64,000 bases of DNA from an uncultured Pelagibacteraceae bacterium (GTDB taxonomy: Bacteria; Pseudomonadota; Alphaproteobacteria; Pelagibacterales; Pelagibacteraceae). A program made the translations under genes and the position numbers. Shown in pieces: positions 1 to 8,601 of the stretch (positions within the stretch are counted from its first letter, which is position 1; every line of letters begins with the position of its first letter). Under the pieces are notes generated by a model. That model was not told the DNA's origin and made no database searches. It saw only the letters and a list, made by a program, of their open reading frames with translations. The stretch spans positions 1 to 64,000 of the forward strand of contig CACDTF010000001.1 in assembly GCA_902555665.1 (NCBI GenBank), in the 5' to 3' direction.

Positions 1-204
1 GGTAGATTTATTTTTTTTTCTAAAAACTTTATTTAATTTTTTAATATTCTTATTATTTGAAAGTAATAATGTGAAGGTTACTTTTTTATTTAAAAATTTA
101 TATTTTTTTGGAAAAGCTTTGCATATTTTTTTAAAATAAATATCCTTATTTTTAAGCCTTTTTGACCAAGCCTTCTCCTCAGAGAAGACATTAATACTAA
201 TCAT
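1..204 (-). CDS. ybeY: Endoribonuclease YbeY (rRNA maturation factor), N-terminal part, cut by the window edge
   Basis: Reading the minus strand from an ATG at 202-204 gives 68 codons that stay open to base 1. The product begins MISINVFSEEKAWSKR and ends at the window edge with LNKVFRKKNKST, which is where YbeY proteins continue into the conserved TDVLSFP segment. YbeY is a metal-dependent RNase for 16S rRNA 3'-end maturation and ribosome quality control; its His metal site lies in the missing part. The start overlaps the end of phoH by 8 bases, and phoH-ybeY is a conserved alphaproteobacterial pair, so the call rests on sequence plus context. Confidence 0.8.
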   Translation of the reverse strand, partial: MISINVFSEEKAWSKRLKNKDIYFKKICKAFPKKYKFLNKKVTFTLLLSNNKNIKKLNKVFRKKNKST

Positions 205-1192
205 TATTTGAATATGCTTTTACTATTTTAGAAACGAGTGGATGTCTGACTACGTCCGAATGATCAAAATCAACTATGGATATTTCTTTTAAATGCCCTA
301 GTAACTCTTTTGATCGAACTAATCCTGACATGCTTTTATTTGGTAAATCAATTTGAGATGGGTCACCATTTACCACTATTTTTGAATTTTCTCCAATACG
401 TGTTAGGAACATTTTAATCTGAGTATCCGTAGCATTTTGTGCCTCGTCTAAAATTGCAAAGGAATTTTTAAGAGTTCTACCTCTCATAAAAGCTAAAGGC
501 GCAATCTCTATATCTCCAATCTCAATCATTCTCTGTATTTTTTCAAAATCGAAGAGATCATATAAAGAGTCATATAAAGGTCTAAGATAAGGATCTACTT
601 TTTCCTTCATATCACCAGGTAAAAATCCCAAACGCTCACCCGCTTCTACAGCTGGTCTTGAAAGAATAATTCTCTCAATCTTTTTTTCTAAAAGCATAGT
701 TAGACCTACGGCTACTGCCAAAAAAGTTTTTCCAGTTCCCGCTGGTCCGGCTGAAATTATAATATCACTTTCTCTCAAAGCTCTCACATAGCTTTTTTGT
801 TTTTCAGATCTAGGAATTATAGATTTCTTGGGAGTTTTGATAATGTCTGTAACATTATTATTTTTTACTTTTTCATTAATCATAAAGTTATCAACTGATG
901 AAAGTATATCTTTATTCTCTATACTTCCATTATTAATAAACTGATTGGCCAAAAATTGAATAGCGTTTTTAATTTTTTCATTCTTTTCAGGTGTTGATTT
1001 AATTAAAATTGAGTTTCCTCTTGAATATAAGCTACAATTTGTAATTTTTTCCAATTCTTGTAAATTTTTATTAAATTCTCCAACAACACCCATTAACAAG
1101 TTATTATCATGAAATATAACGCTTAGAGAATTGTTATCTGAATAAACAAATTTTAAAGACTGATCGATATTTTTTTTTGTAATTCCACTCAA
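197..1192 (-). CDS. phoH: PhoH-like ATPase
   Basis: This 331-residue protein has a Walker A motif (GPAGTGKT, residues 149-156) and a Walker B motif ending DEAQ (about 249-252), in a PhoH domain that fills the C-terminal two thirds. The first ~100 residues resemble the small RNA-binding-like domain found ahead of PhoH in this family. PhoH proteins are cytoplasmic ATPases repeatedly linked to RNA metabolism; the exact substrate is not known. It sits 3 bases downstream of miaB and overlaps ybeY, in the usual miaB-phoH-ybeY order, so it is probably co-transcribed with RNA-modification genes. A phosphate-starvation role is not implied by the sequence. Confidence 0.93.
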   Translation of the reverse strand: MSGITKKNIDQSLKFVYSDNNSLSVIFHDNNLLMGVVGEFNKNLQELEKITNCSLYSRGNSILIKSTPEKNEKIKNAIQFLANQFINNGSIENKDILSSVDNFMINEKVKNNNVTDIIKTPKKSIIPRSEKQKSYVRALRESDIIISAGPAGTGKTFLAVAVGLTMLLEKKIERIILSRPAVEAGERLGFLPGDMKEKVDPYLRPLYDSLYDLFDFEKIQRMIEIGDIEIAPLAFMRGRTLKNSFAILDEAQNATDTQIKMFLTRIGENSKIVVNGDPSQIDLPNKSMSGLVRSKELLGHLKEISIVDFDHSDVVRHPLVSKIVKAYSNND

Positions 1193-1195
1193 ATT

Positions 1196-2524
1196 CTATG
1201 CAACCTTCTGATCCAAATTAGTTATAACTTCACCGAATAAAGTATTTCTATTACTATCTTTAATTCTCACTTGCACTATTTTTCCAATATCATTCTTTTT
1301 ACCATTAAAAATTACAGATGTCATATACTCAGATCTACCAAAAGCTTTGCTTTTATCATCGGTTAAATTTTCAACCAAAACATTAATAACTTTACCCTCT
1401 AACGATTTGTTCATTCGGATTTGATTTTCAAATAAAATAGACTGAATTTTTTCTAATCTTTCAATAGAAGTTTTTTTTTCAATTAATTCTAAATTTTCAG
1501 CTACTGTTCCAGGTCTTGGACTAAAGATAAATGAATAAGAGTTTATAAATTTAACCCTTTCAATTAATCTAATGGTATCCTTAAAATCCTGATCTTCTTC
1601 ACCAGGATAACCTATAATAAAATCACTGGAAAATTCTATTTTTGGATTAATTTCTTTTAATTTATCAAAAGTGCTTAAATATTCCTCAATGCTATGTTTT
1701 CTATTCATTGATCCTAAAATTTTATTAGATCCACTTTGAACCGGTAAATGTACAAGTGGCATTAACTTTTTAGAAGTTTTATACGCTTCAATCAAATCCT
1801 CTGTCATATCTTTTGGGTGAGATGTTGTATATCTAACTCTCTTAATTTCGGATAATTTTTCAATATTTAAAATCAAATCAGATAGTCTGTATCCTTCATT
1901 ATCATAAGCATTTACATTTTGACCAAGTAAAATTATTTCTCTTGCACCATTATCAGCTAAATATTTTGCTTCATCTAAAATTTGATTAAATGGACGAGAA
2001 TATTCTGGTCCTCTTGTATATGGGACTACACAAAAATGACAAAACTTATCGCACCCTTCTTGAATAGTTAAAAAGGATGAAACTTTTCCATCTCCATTTT
2101 TTATTTTACTTAAATATTTAAATTTAGAAACTGCATCAAACTCTGTCTCTTCTATTTTTTTATTTTTTTCAGTATAATTTAAAATTATATCATTAATTTT
2201 ATGATAAGCTTGAGGACCAATTACTAAATCAATATAAGGTTCTCTTTTAAGCATTTCCTGATTTTCTGCTTGAGCAACACAACCAGCAATAATTACTAAT
2301 GGTTTTTTTTTAGATCTAAAAATTTTTTTTACTCTTCCTATTTCAGAGTAAACTTTTTCTTTTGCTTTGTCTCTAATGTGACATGTATTTAAGAGATAAC
2401 AATTCGCTTCTTCATATTTTTCTGTTTTTTCATAACCAATTTTTTTGACTGAATCAAAAATTCTATTTGAGTCATACTCATTCATTTGACACCCAAAAGT
2501 TTTGATAAATATTTTTTGATTCAT
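1196..2524 (-). CDS. miaB: tRNA-2-methylthio-N6-dimethylallyladenosine synthase MiaB
   Basis: MiaB adds a methylthio group to i6A37 of tRNAs using two [4Fe-4S] clusters. The N-terminal domain shows the three cluster cysteines (in FGCQMN, NTCHIRD and AGCVAQAE), and the radical-SAM motif CDKFCHFC follows. The C-terminal ~65 residues match a TRAM RNA-binding domain. I chose the ATG at 2522-2524 (442 residues, MNQKIFIKTFGCQMN) over an upstream ATG at 2551: it gives the normal N-terminus and lies one base after the fur stop, while the longer form would add nine lysine/asparagine-rich residues inside fur. It is the gene between fur and phoH in a minus-strand operon. Confidence 0.95.
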   Translation of the reverse strand: MNQKIFIKTFGCQMNEYDSNRIFDSVKKIGYEKTEKYEEANCYLLNTCHIRDKAKEKVYSEIGRVKKIFRSKKKPLVIIAGCVAQAENQEMLKREPYIDLVIGPQAYHKINDIILNYTEKNKKIEETEFDAVSKFKYLSKIKNGDGKVSSFLTIQEGCDKFCHFCVVPYTRGPEYSRPFNQILDEAKYLADNGAREIILLGQNVNAYDNEGYRLSDLILNIEKLSEIKRVRYTTSHPKDMTEDLIEAYKTSKKLMPLVHLPVQSGSNKILGSMNRKHSIEEYLSTFDKLKEINPKIEFSSDFIIGYPGEEDQDFKDTIRLIERVKFINSYSFIFSPRPGTVAENLELIEKKTSIERLEKIQSILFENQIRMNKSLEGKVINVLVENLTDDKSKAFGRSEYMTSVIFNGKKNDIGKIVQVRIKDSNRNTLFGEVITNLDQKVA

Positions 2525-2525
2525 G

Positions 2526-2939
2526 TTATTGGGATTTTTTTTTAACCCCATATAATTCTAATTTATGGTCTACAAGTGTATATCCGTATTTTTCTGCAAC
2601 TTTTTTTTGAAGCTTTTCAATTTCTTCATCAACAAATTCTATAATTTCACCAGTTTTGACATCAATTAAATGATCATGATGACTCTCATTAAGTTCTTCA
2701 TATCTAGCTTTTCCACCTTTAAACTCGTGCTTTGTTAAAATTCCTGTTTCTTCAAATAATTTTACTGTTCTATAAACAGTTGCAATACTAATCTTAGGAT
2801 CAATTTTAGATACTCTATTGTAGAGCTCATCTACATCCGGATGGTCGGTAGATTCTGACATTACTTGTGCAATTACTCTTCTTTGATCAGTTAATTTAAC
2901 CCCTTTTGCTATACATTTTTGCTCTATTGTTTCCGACAT
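2526..2939 (-). CDS. fur: Fur-family metal-responsive regulator
   Basis: This is a 137-residue Fur-family repressor: an N-terminal winged helix (TDQRRVIAQVM; helix ISIATVYRTVKLFEE) and a C-terminal dimerisation/metal domain with HHDHL. The segment after HHDHL reads IDVKTGEIIEF, where many Fur proteins have a CxxC structural-zinc pair; no cysteine is present there, as in alphaproteobacterial Fur/Mur proteins. It may therefore sense iron or manganese; the sequence cannot decide which. It heads the miaB-phoH-ybeY run, which starts one base after its stop, and follows tsaB after about 10 bases. The rimI gene that often separates tsaB and fur in relatives is absent. Confidence 0.9.
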   Translation of the reverse strand: MSETIEQKCIAKGVKLTDQRRVIAQVMSESTDHPDVDELYNRVSKIDPKISIATVYRTVKLFEETGILTKHEFKGGKARYEELNESHHDHLIDVKTGEIIEFVDEEIEKLQKKVAEKYGYTLVDHKLELYGVKKKSQ

Positions 2940-2948
2940 AAGATAATT

Positions 2949-3335
2949 TTAACTTAAATAAATAGGGTTAATCAAATTTTTTCTAATATTAAATTTATCG
3001 CACAAATCAGGGATATTTTCATATTTTATGTCCTTTTCACCTTTAAAATCTTGAATGCTATAACAATAGTAATCAATATTATTAGTTAAATTAAATGCTT
3101 TAACTATAGAGAACGAATTTCGTATTCCCGCAAAACTTCCGGGCCCCCTATTTAAATAAATTTTATTAATATCTTTCAAGTTTAATTGATGAGAATTTAA
3201 AAAATCATGAATAATTAAAGTTAATTTTTCATAATTAATTTTAGTATTCTCTTTAGTAATATTATAAATATCATAACTAGTAATGATCATTAAAAAAATT
3301 TTTTCGCCGGCTACATCAATTATTAGTTTATTCAT
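2949..3335 (-). CDS. tsaB: Short TsaB-like protein (tRNA t6A biosynthesis)
   Basis: The 128-residue product starts MNKLIIDVAGEKIF and carries the TsaB motif NRGPGSFAGIRNSF, matching the GPGSFTGLR signature of this inactive ASKHA-fold partner of TsaD. TsaB is needed to make threonylcarbamoyladenosine (t6A37). Typical TsaB is roughly 220 residues, so only the N-terminal lobe is present here; the C-terminal lobe is missing or highly reduced. I set the start at the ATG at 3333-3335, which gives the usual N-terminus; an upstream ATG at 3386 only adds residues opposite the deacetylase gene. The start region overlaps the divergent deacetylase by about 53 bases. Assignment is good; activity of the short form is inferred. 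Confidence 0.72.
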   Translation of the reverse strand: MNKLIIDVAGEKIFLMIITSYDIYNITKENTKINYEKLTLIIHDFLNSHQLNLKDINKIYLNRGPGSFAGIRNSFSIVKAFNLTNNIDYYCYSIQDFKGEKDIKYENIPDLCDKFNIRKNLINPIYLS

Positions 3336-4351
3336 AATTATTTTATTTTCTAGTACCAGTTCTAAATCAGATGAAAATAATATCAAATACTATTCCAATG
3401 ATGAAGGAATTCTATCGATAATGTATCATCGTTTTAATGAGAATAAGTACCCTTCGACTAATATTAAAATGGATATATTTGAGGAACATATAAATATTAT
3501 CAAGAACTCAGATTTTAGTTTTCAAAATCCAAATAATTTTGACGAACAGTTTAATAAACCAAAATTAAAAAAAGAAATTCTTATAACTATCGATGATGCT
3601 TTTGAATCTTTTTATACTGAGGCATGGCCTTATCTAAAAGAAAATAAAATTCCATTTATTTTATTTGTTTCAACTGAGCCTGTAGGAAAAAAGAGGTTAT
3701 ATGACATGGGAGCAAATTAAAGAAGTTGAGAATAATGATTTTGCATATATAGGGCATCATTCTCACACTCATGAATATCTTATAGATGTTAACAATGACG
3801 ATTTTATTTTAGATATTGAGACTGCAAATAAGATTTTTTTAAAAGAACTTGGTTACGTACCTAGTCTATTTTCATATCCATTTGGTGAATACTCTAAGTT
3901 TATGAAAGATTATATATCAAAAAATTTCAAATATGCTTTTGGTCAGCATTCTGGTGTAATTGATTTAAATAAAGATAAATTTGAATTACCTAGATTTCCA
4001 ATTAATGAAAAATATGGAGAGTTAAAAAGATTTAAATCGATAATAAATTATTTTCCACTTGAGTATAAAAAGATACTTCCTGAGGAAAAACAATTATTTG
4101 AAAACACAAATCCTCCAAATTTTAAAGTTGAATTTTTCAAGGAGCAAAAAAATTTATCTAATATTAATTGTTATTCTAATGAAGGAGATATTTGGGCAAA
4201 ATCAAAAACAAGCTTTGCCAACAACTATTTAACAATTCAATTTCGAGAACCATTCAAACCAAGAAGAGGTAGAATTAATTGTTCTCTGAATGATAATGGA
4301 AAATGGAGATGGTTTGGTATTCAATTTCCTATAAAAATAAATAAAAATTAA
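3283..4351 (+). pseudogene. Polysaccharide deacetylase (NodB-like), split by a frameshift at an A6 tract
   Basis: Two overlapping frames together give one polysaccharide deacetylase. Frame one (3283-3720) encodes a signal-peptide-like N-terminus, then SIMYHRF and the catalytic ITIDDAFESFY. Frame two (open from 3686 to 4351) encodes RGYMTWEQIKEVE, the metal-binding GHHSHTHEYL and SYPFGEYS. Removing one A from the run at 3687-3692 fuses them as ...EPVGKRGYMTWEQ..., a protein of 355 residues with all catalytic motifs. The enzyme would remove acetyl groups from a cell-envelope or extracellular glycan. The lesion may be a real mutation, an assembly error in a homopolymer, or a slippage site. The 3' end overlaps the convergent Bax-like gene by 4 bases. 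Confidence 0.8.
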
Positions 4352-5412
4352 ATCAAACTTTCTAAATCTTTACTTGAAGGCAACAATCTCGCCTCATCAA
4401 AATCTTTTAAATTATTCTGTTCAATAATTTTTTGTAAAACCTCTATATATTGGTTTCCTGTTTCTGCATATTTATCTAAGTGTTTAGACAAAATTAAACT
4501 ATCCAATGTCTTATTTTGATTTCTAAGCTCTGTTCTTGCTTTTCTTAAATTTTTATACGTTGAGTGTGTATTTAAATTTCTCAAATATGCTCTTACAGAT
4601 AATTGTAAACTATGAAATTTCATAACTTTATGATCTTTACCCTCATCAGCATTTTTAGGTTTTAATCCTTCTCCAGACCAAGTCCATTGTCCAAATAAGG
4701 CATTTCCCTTTAAAGCAAATCTTGAAGTTCCCCAGCCAGTTTCTTTAGCAGCTTGAGCTATTGCTAGTGAAACTGGTATTTCATCCATTCTTACTTTTAA
4801 AGTAGATAAGTCATTTTTTCTTACTCCGTATTGTTTATACTTTTTATCTAACCATTTTTTTTCAATATCAGTGTTGCTATTTTTATTTAAAATTGTGAAC
4901 AATCTTTTTCTATCGACTCTAATTTTATTATTTTCCTTAACTATTAGAGGGAGAACAATTTTTATAAACATATCTTTTCTTTTCTTGGTGTTAGCTATGT
5001 TTTTAATTTCATTCGGTAAAAGACCAATATCTATTGGTTTTACTAATTTTGTATCCCTTACATCTTTTAAATTATAATTTACCTCTTTGAATAATGAGTC
5101 AATCTCAGATGTTGTATATCTGACTAAATTAATTTCAGAATTATTCTCCTCTAAAATATCATATAATAAATCCCTCTCATCAGCTTCAGCTGTTAAATCT
5201 TCCTCAATTAATTTATCTTTTTTAAGAGTATTGTTTAAAAGATTTTTTGAATTATTGGTAAATTCTTTATTATTAAAATTTTTATCAGCAAAATTAATAA
5301 ATATAGGTGTTACATAAAAGAAAGAGATTACTATAAATGAACTTAAAAAAAATCTTGAAATTATGTCAAAACTTTTATTTTTCATAAAATTTGGTTTTTC
5401 AAATTTTCTCAT
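4348..5412 (-). CDS. Bax-like glucosaminidase-domain protein
   Basis: The 354-residue protein has an N-terminal membrane anchor (about residues 19-40, FFLSSFIVISFFYVTPIF), a linker of about 150 residues, and a C-terminal glucosaminidase domain with QAAKETGWGTSRFA followed by GNALFGQWTW. This matches the E. coli Bax family, related to flagellar FlgJ-type N-acetylglucosaminidases; the glutamate of AKETGWG is the expected catalytic acid. The likely role is periplasmic peptidoglycan trimming, with the active domain outside the inner membrane. The first ATG is used; an ATG nine codons later (5385) is equally plausible. It follows nfuA by six bases, so the two may share a transcript. Confidence 0.83.
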   Translation of the reverse strand: MRKFEKPNFMKNKSFDIISRFFLSSFIVISFFYVTPIFINFADKNFNNKEFTNNSKNLLNNTLKKDKLIEEDLTAEADERDLLYDILEENNSEINLVRYTTSEIDSLFKEVNYNLKDVRDTKLVKPIDIGLLPNEIKNIANTKKRKDMFIKIVLPLIVKENNKIRVDRKRLFTILNKNSNTDIEKKWLDKKYKQYGVRKNDLSTLKVRMDEIPVSLAIAQAAKETGWGTSRFALKGNALFGQWTWSGEGLKPKNADEGKDHKVMKFHSLQLSVRAYLRNLNTHSTYKNLRKARTELRNQNKTLDSLILSKHLDKYAETGNQYIEVLQKIIEQNNLKDFDEARLLPSSKDLESLI

Positions 5413-5418
5413 AAATTA

Positions 5419-5961
5419 TTATTGTATAGCCACAACTTCTTTTACCTCTGGTAGATAATGACACAAAAGATTTTGAACACCTTGTTTTAAAGTCATAGTT
5501 GAACTAGGACAGCCAGAACAACTTCCTTGCAATTGAACTTTTACAACTCCATCTTTAAATTCTTTAAATTTTATATCACCTCCGTCTCTAGCCACAGCTG
5601 GTCTTATTTTTTCTTCTAAAATTTTTACAATTTTTGATTCAATTTCACTTAAATCTAAATCTCCTTCTTTTATATTTTCGTCAATTACAAAATCTTTTCC
5701 ATCTGCATAAAAATCATTTATTAGAGAAATTACGATATGTTTTATTTCTTCCCACTTAATGTTTTCTTTTTTATTTACTGAAATAAAATCTTGACCTAAA
5801 AAAATACCCTCCACACCATTTATTGACAAAATATTTCTCACCAATTCATTTTGGATATCTTCTTTATTTGTAATTTTATAAGGACCACTGTTTGAAACTT
5901 TCTTCCCAGGAAGAAATTTCAAAGAATTTGGATTCGGTGTTACTTGTGTTTGAACGAACAT
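5419..5961 (-). CDS. nfuA: NfuA/NifU-like iron-sulfur cluster carrier
   Basis: The 180-residue protein begins MFVQTQVTPNPNSLKFLPG, the start of the Nfu N-terminal domain, and ends with a NifU C-terminal domain holding GSCSGCPSS (Cys148 and Cys151). These two cysteines bind a [4Fe-4S] cluster at a dimer interface and pass it to client proteins. Length and two-domain layout are those of alphaproteobacterial and mitochondrial Nfu1. Several cluster-dependent enzymes lie in this window (MiaB, endonuclease III), but no client is indicated by position. It lies between trpS and the Bax-like gene on the minus strand. Confidence 0.93.
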   Translation of the reverse strand: MFVQTQVTPNPNSLKFLPGKKVSNSGPYKITNKEDIQNELVRNILSINGVEGIFLGQDFISVNKKENIKWEEIKHIVISLINDFYADGKDFVIDENIKEGDLDLSEIESKIVKILEEKIRPAVARDGGDIKFKEFKDGVVKVQLQGSCSGCPSSTMTLKQGVQNLLCHYLPEVKEVVAIQ

Positions 5962-6013
5962 AAATTATATATAGTGAATATTTTAAAAATTAAAACTTGA
6001 TAATAAATTTTTA

Positions 6014-7015
6014 TTAAAAACCTACTATTTCTTTAATTCTTTCAATCTTTTTAGATGCAATTAGATTAGCTTTTTCAACTCCATCTAGAAGAATTTTATC
6101 TAAATAACTTTTATCTCCTAAAAGTTTTTTTATCTCATTGGAAATAGGTTCAATTTTATTCACAAGTTCTTCTGCTAATTGTTCTTTAAATTCTGAAAAG
6201 TTTTTACCTGCAAAATTTTTTACTGAGTTTTCCAATGTAGAATTAGTTAAGCTTGAATAAATTCCTAAAAGATTCTTTGCCTCTAATCTTTCATCAAGTT
6301 CCTTTGACTCTTGCGGCATAGGCAAAGGATCAGTTTTTGCTTTTTTGATTTTGTTTATTATTTGATCTTTGTTATCTGTTAAATTTATTCGACTCAAATC
6401 TGATGGTTCTGATTTACTCATTTTTTTTGAACCATCCTTTAAACTCATTATTCTTGAAAACTCTTTTTGAATTAAAGGTTCGGGGACTTGAAGAAAATTT
6501 TCTACTTCAAAATCGTTATTAAATTTTTGAGCTATATCTCTACATAATTCTAAATGTTGCTTTTGATCATCACCTACTGGAACATGAGTAGCATCGTATA
6601 AAAGAATATCAGCTGCCATTAAAACTGGATAAGAGTACAATCCAATGCTGGCTTTCTCTTTATCTTTACCGGCTTTCTCCTTAAATTGGGTCATTCTATT
6701 CAACCAGCCCATTCTAGCAACACAACTTAATATCCATGCTCCTTCTGCATGAGCAACCACTCCAGATTGATTAAAAATTATACTTTTTTTTGGATCTATT
6801 CCGCTTGCTATAAAAGTTGCAACAGTTTCCCAAATATTATTTTTTAATTCTTTAGGATCTTGCCTTACTGTAATGGCATGTAAATCAACTACACAAAAAA
6901 TACATTTATTATCTTTATCATTATTTAAGTCTACAAAGTTTTTTATGGCACCTAAATAATTTCCAAGATGAAGATTACCTGTAGGCTGAACACCAGAGAA
7001 TATTTTTTTACCCAT
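6014..7015 (-). CDS. trpS: Tryptophanyl-tRNA synthetase
   Basis: This class I aminoacyl-tRNA synthetase charges tRNA-Trp. The HIGH-type motif is HLGN (residues 16-19, in [13 protein letters not shown]), and the KMSKS loop is intact at about residue 200 ([14 protein letters not shown]). The length of 333 residues is normal for bacterial TrpRS. It starts 4 bases after murJ, the usual alphaproteobacterial neighbour, so both are probably on one transcript. Nothing unusual is visible in the coding sequence, and no leader structure could be fitted in the 4-base gap. Confidence 0.96.
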   Translation of the reverse strand: MGKKIFSGVQPTGNLHLGNYLGAIKNFVDLNNDKDNKCIFCVVDLHAITVRQDPKELKNNIWETVATFIASGIDPKKSIIFNQSGVVAHAEGAWILSCVARMGWLNRMTQFKEKAGKDKEKASIGLYSYPVLMAADILLYDATHVPVGDDQKQHLELCRDIAQKFNNDFEVENFLQVPEPLIQKEFSRIMSLKDGSKKMSKSEPSDLSRINLTDNKDQIINKIKKAKTDPLPMPQESKELDERLEAKNLLGIYSSLTNSTLENSVKNFAGKNFSEFKEQLAEELVNKIEPISNEIKKLLGDKSYLDKILLDGVEKANLIASKKIERIKEIVGF

Positions 7016-7019
7016 AAAA

Positions 7020-8549
7020 TTAATACTCTAATTTAATATCACTCATTTGAAAAGCTTTGATGAAATAACATACAATTAAATAAAACAATAATCCCAATAT
7101 AACACATAAAACTAAATAAAAAGATTTAATTGATTGATTAAAGGCTAATTCGTTTTGGAAAAAATTTAATATGAAGTTAAAAAATAAACCCATCATAATT
7201 GATGCAAAAATTATTTTAATAAATTTTATAAAAAATATTTGGTTAAAATAAAATAATTGTCGATTTTTTAAAAATAAAAATAACAATATTGAATTAAACC
7301 AGGATGAAACAGATGTGGCTATCGGAATTATTATAAAACCAATTTCACTAAAATAATAAACACTAATAATGATATTAAGTAATACTGAAATTAAAGAAAT
7401 ATAAAATGGAGTTTTAGTATCATGATTTGCAAAGAAAAAACTTGAAAAAACCTTTATTAAAGCAAACGCGGGAAGCCCTAATGCAAAATAATATAACGCT
7501 AAACTTGAATTGTTCACCGAATTTTCATTAAAAGATCCATAACCAAATAGAGCTGAAATAATTTGTTCTGATCCAATAATTAAAGCGATTGTTGCTGGAA
7601 GGCTTAAAAAGAAACTTAATTCTAAAGCTTTATTTTGTATAAGCAAAATCTTATTTTTTTTTCTAGACTGAATATGTTTTGAAAGCTGTGGAAGTATCAC
7701 AACACCAATCGCGATGCCAGCTATAGCCAAGTTAATTTGATAAATTCTATCAGCATAATATAAATAAGAAACTGCACTTGCTTGAAATGATGCAATTATA
7801 GTCCCTACCAAAATATTAATTTGAGTAACTCCAGAGGAAAAAATACTCGGTAAAAGTTTTTTAAAAAAGAACTTAACTTTATTACTTACTTTTAATTTGT
7901 AATTAAATTCAAATGAGTAATATTTTGATACATATTTATATAAAAATATTAATTGTAAAAAACCAGCAAAAGAAACACCGTAAGACAAATAATAAACTAA
8001 TTGATCACCTAAAGATTTAGAAAAAATCAATACTAAAATTAAAACAATATTTAAAATTATTGGGGCTGCAGCTGCAGCAGCAAACTTATTATGTGAATTT
8101 AGAATTGCAGAAAAAAAAGAAGCTAAGCAAACAAAAAATAAAAAAGGAAAAGTAATTCTTGTTAAATTTATAGCTACCTCCATTTTTTCTAAATCACCGA
8201 CAAATCCTGGAGCAATAATTGAAACAAATGCAGGCATGAAAATTTCAATTATTATTGTTAAAAATAACAACCCTAAAAAAAGAATATTAAAAATATCATT
8301 AGCAAATTTGTTTGATCGTTTTTTTCCTTTAGTAATTTCTGATGAATAACTTGGAACAAATGCAGCATTAAAAGTACCTTCGGCAAATAATCTTCTAAAA
8401 GTATTTGGAATTCTAAATGCTACAAAAAAGGCATCCGCCAACATCCCTGTTCCTAGAAAAATTGCTATTAAAATATCTCTTAAATAACCAAGCAATCTGC
8501 TGATGATAGTATAAAAACCAAATGTGCCTGTTGACTTAAGTAAGTTCAT
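7020..8549 (-). CDS. murJ: Lipid II flippase MurJ
   Basis: A 509-residue polytopic membrane protein of the MurJ/MviN family, which moves lipid II across the inner membrane for peptidoglycan synthesis. The N-terminus [25 protein letters not shown] and the segment [20 protein letters not shown] are family signatures, and I can follow about 14 hydrophobic segments. The conserved arginines and glutamate of the central cavity (RRLFAEG) are present. It is divergent from the malic-enzyme gene with about 50 bases between the starts, so a promoter for both probably lies at 8550-8601. trpS follows directly. Confidence 0.95.
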   Translation of the reverse strand: MNLLKSTGTFGFYTIISRLLGYLRDILIAIFLGTGMLADAFFVAFRIPNTFRRLFAEGTFNAAFVPSYSSEITKGKKRSNKFANDIFNILFLGLLFLTIIIEIFMPAFVSIIAPGFVGDLEKMEVAINLTRITFPFLFFVCLASFFSAILNSHNKFAAAAAAPIILNIVLILVLIFSKSLGDQLVYYLSYGVSFAGFLQLIFLYKYVSKYYSFEFNYKLKVSNKVKFFFKKLLPSIFSSGVTQINILVGTIIASFQASAVSYLYYADRIYQINLAIAGIAIGVVILPQLSKHIQSRKKNKILLIQNKALELSFFLSLPATIALIIGSEQIISALFGYGSFNENSVNNSSLALYYFALGLPAFALIKVFSSFFFANHDTKTPFYISLISVLLNIIISVYYFSEIGFIIIPIATSVSSWFNSILLFLFLKNRQLFYFNQIFFIKFIKIIFASIMMGLFFNFILNFFQNELAFNQSIKSFYLVLCVILGLLFYLIVCYFIKAFQMSDIKLEY

Positions 8550-8601
8550 AAATCATATTAGTCTTAATTTTACCCCAATTGTACATTTATTGTTATCAGA
8601 A

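Noticed and set aside
8524..8601. 26-residue N-terminal extension of malic enzyme
   Set aside because: It overlaps the divergent murJ start and shows no family similarity; the ATG at 8602 gives the normal N-terminus.
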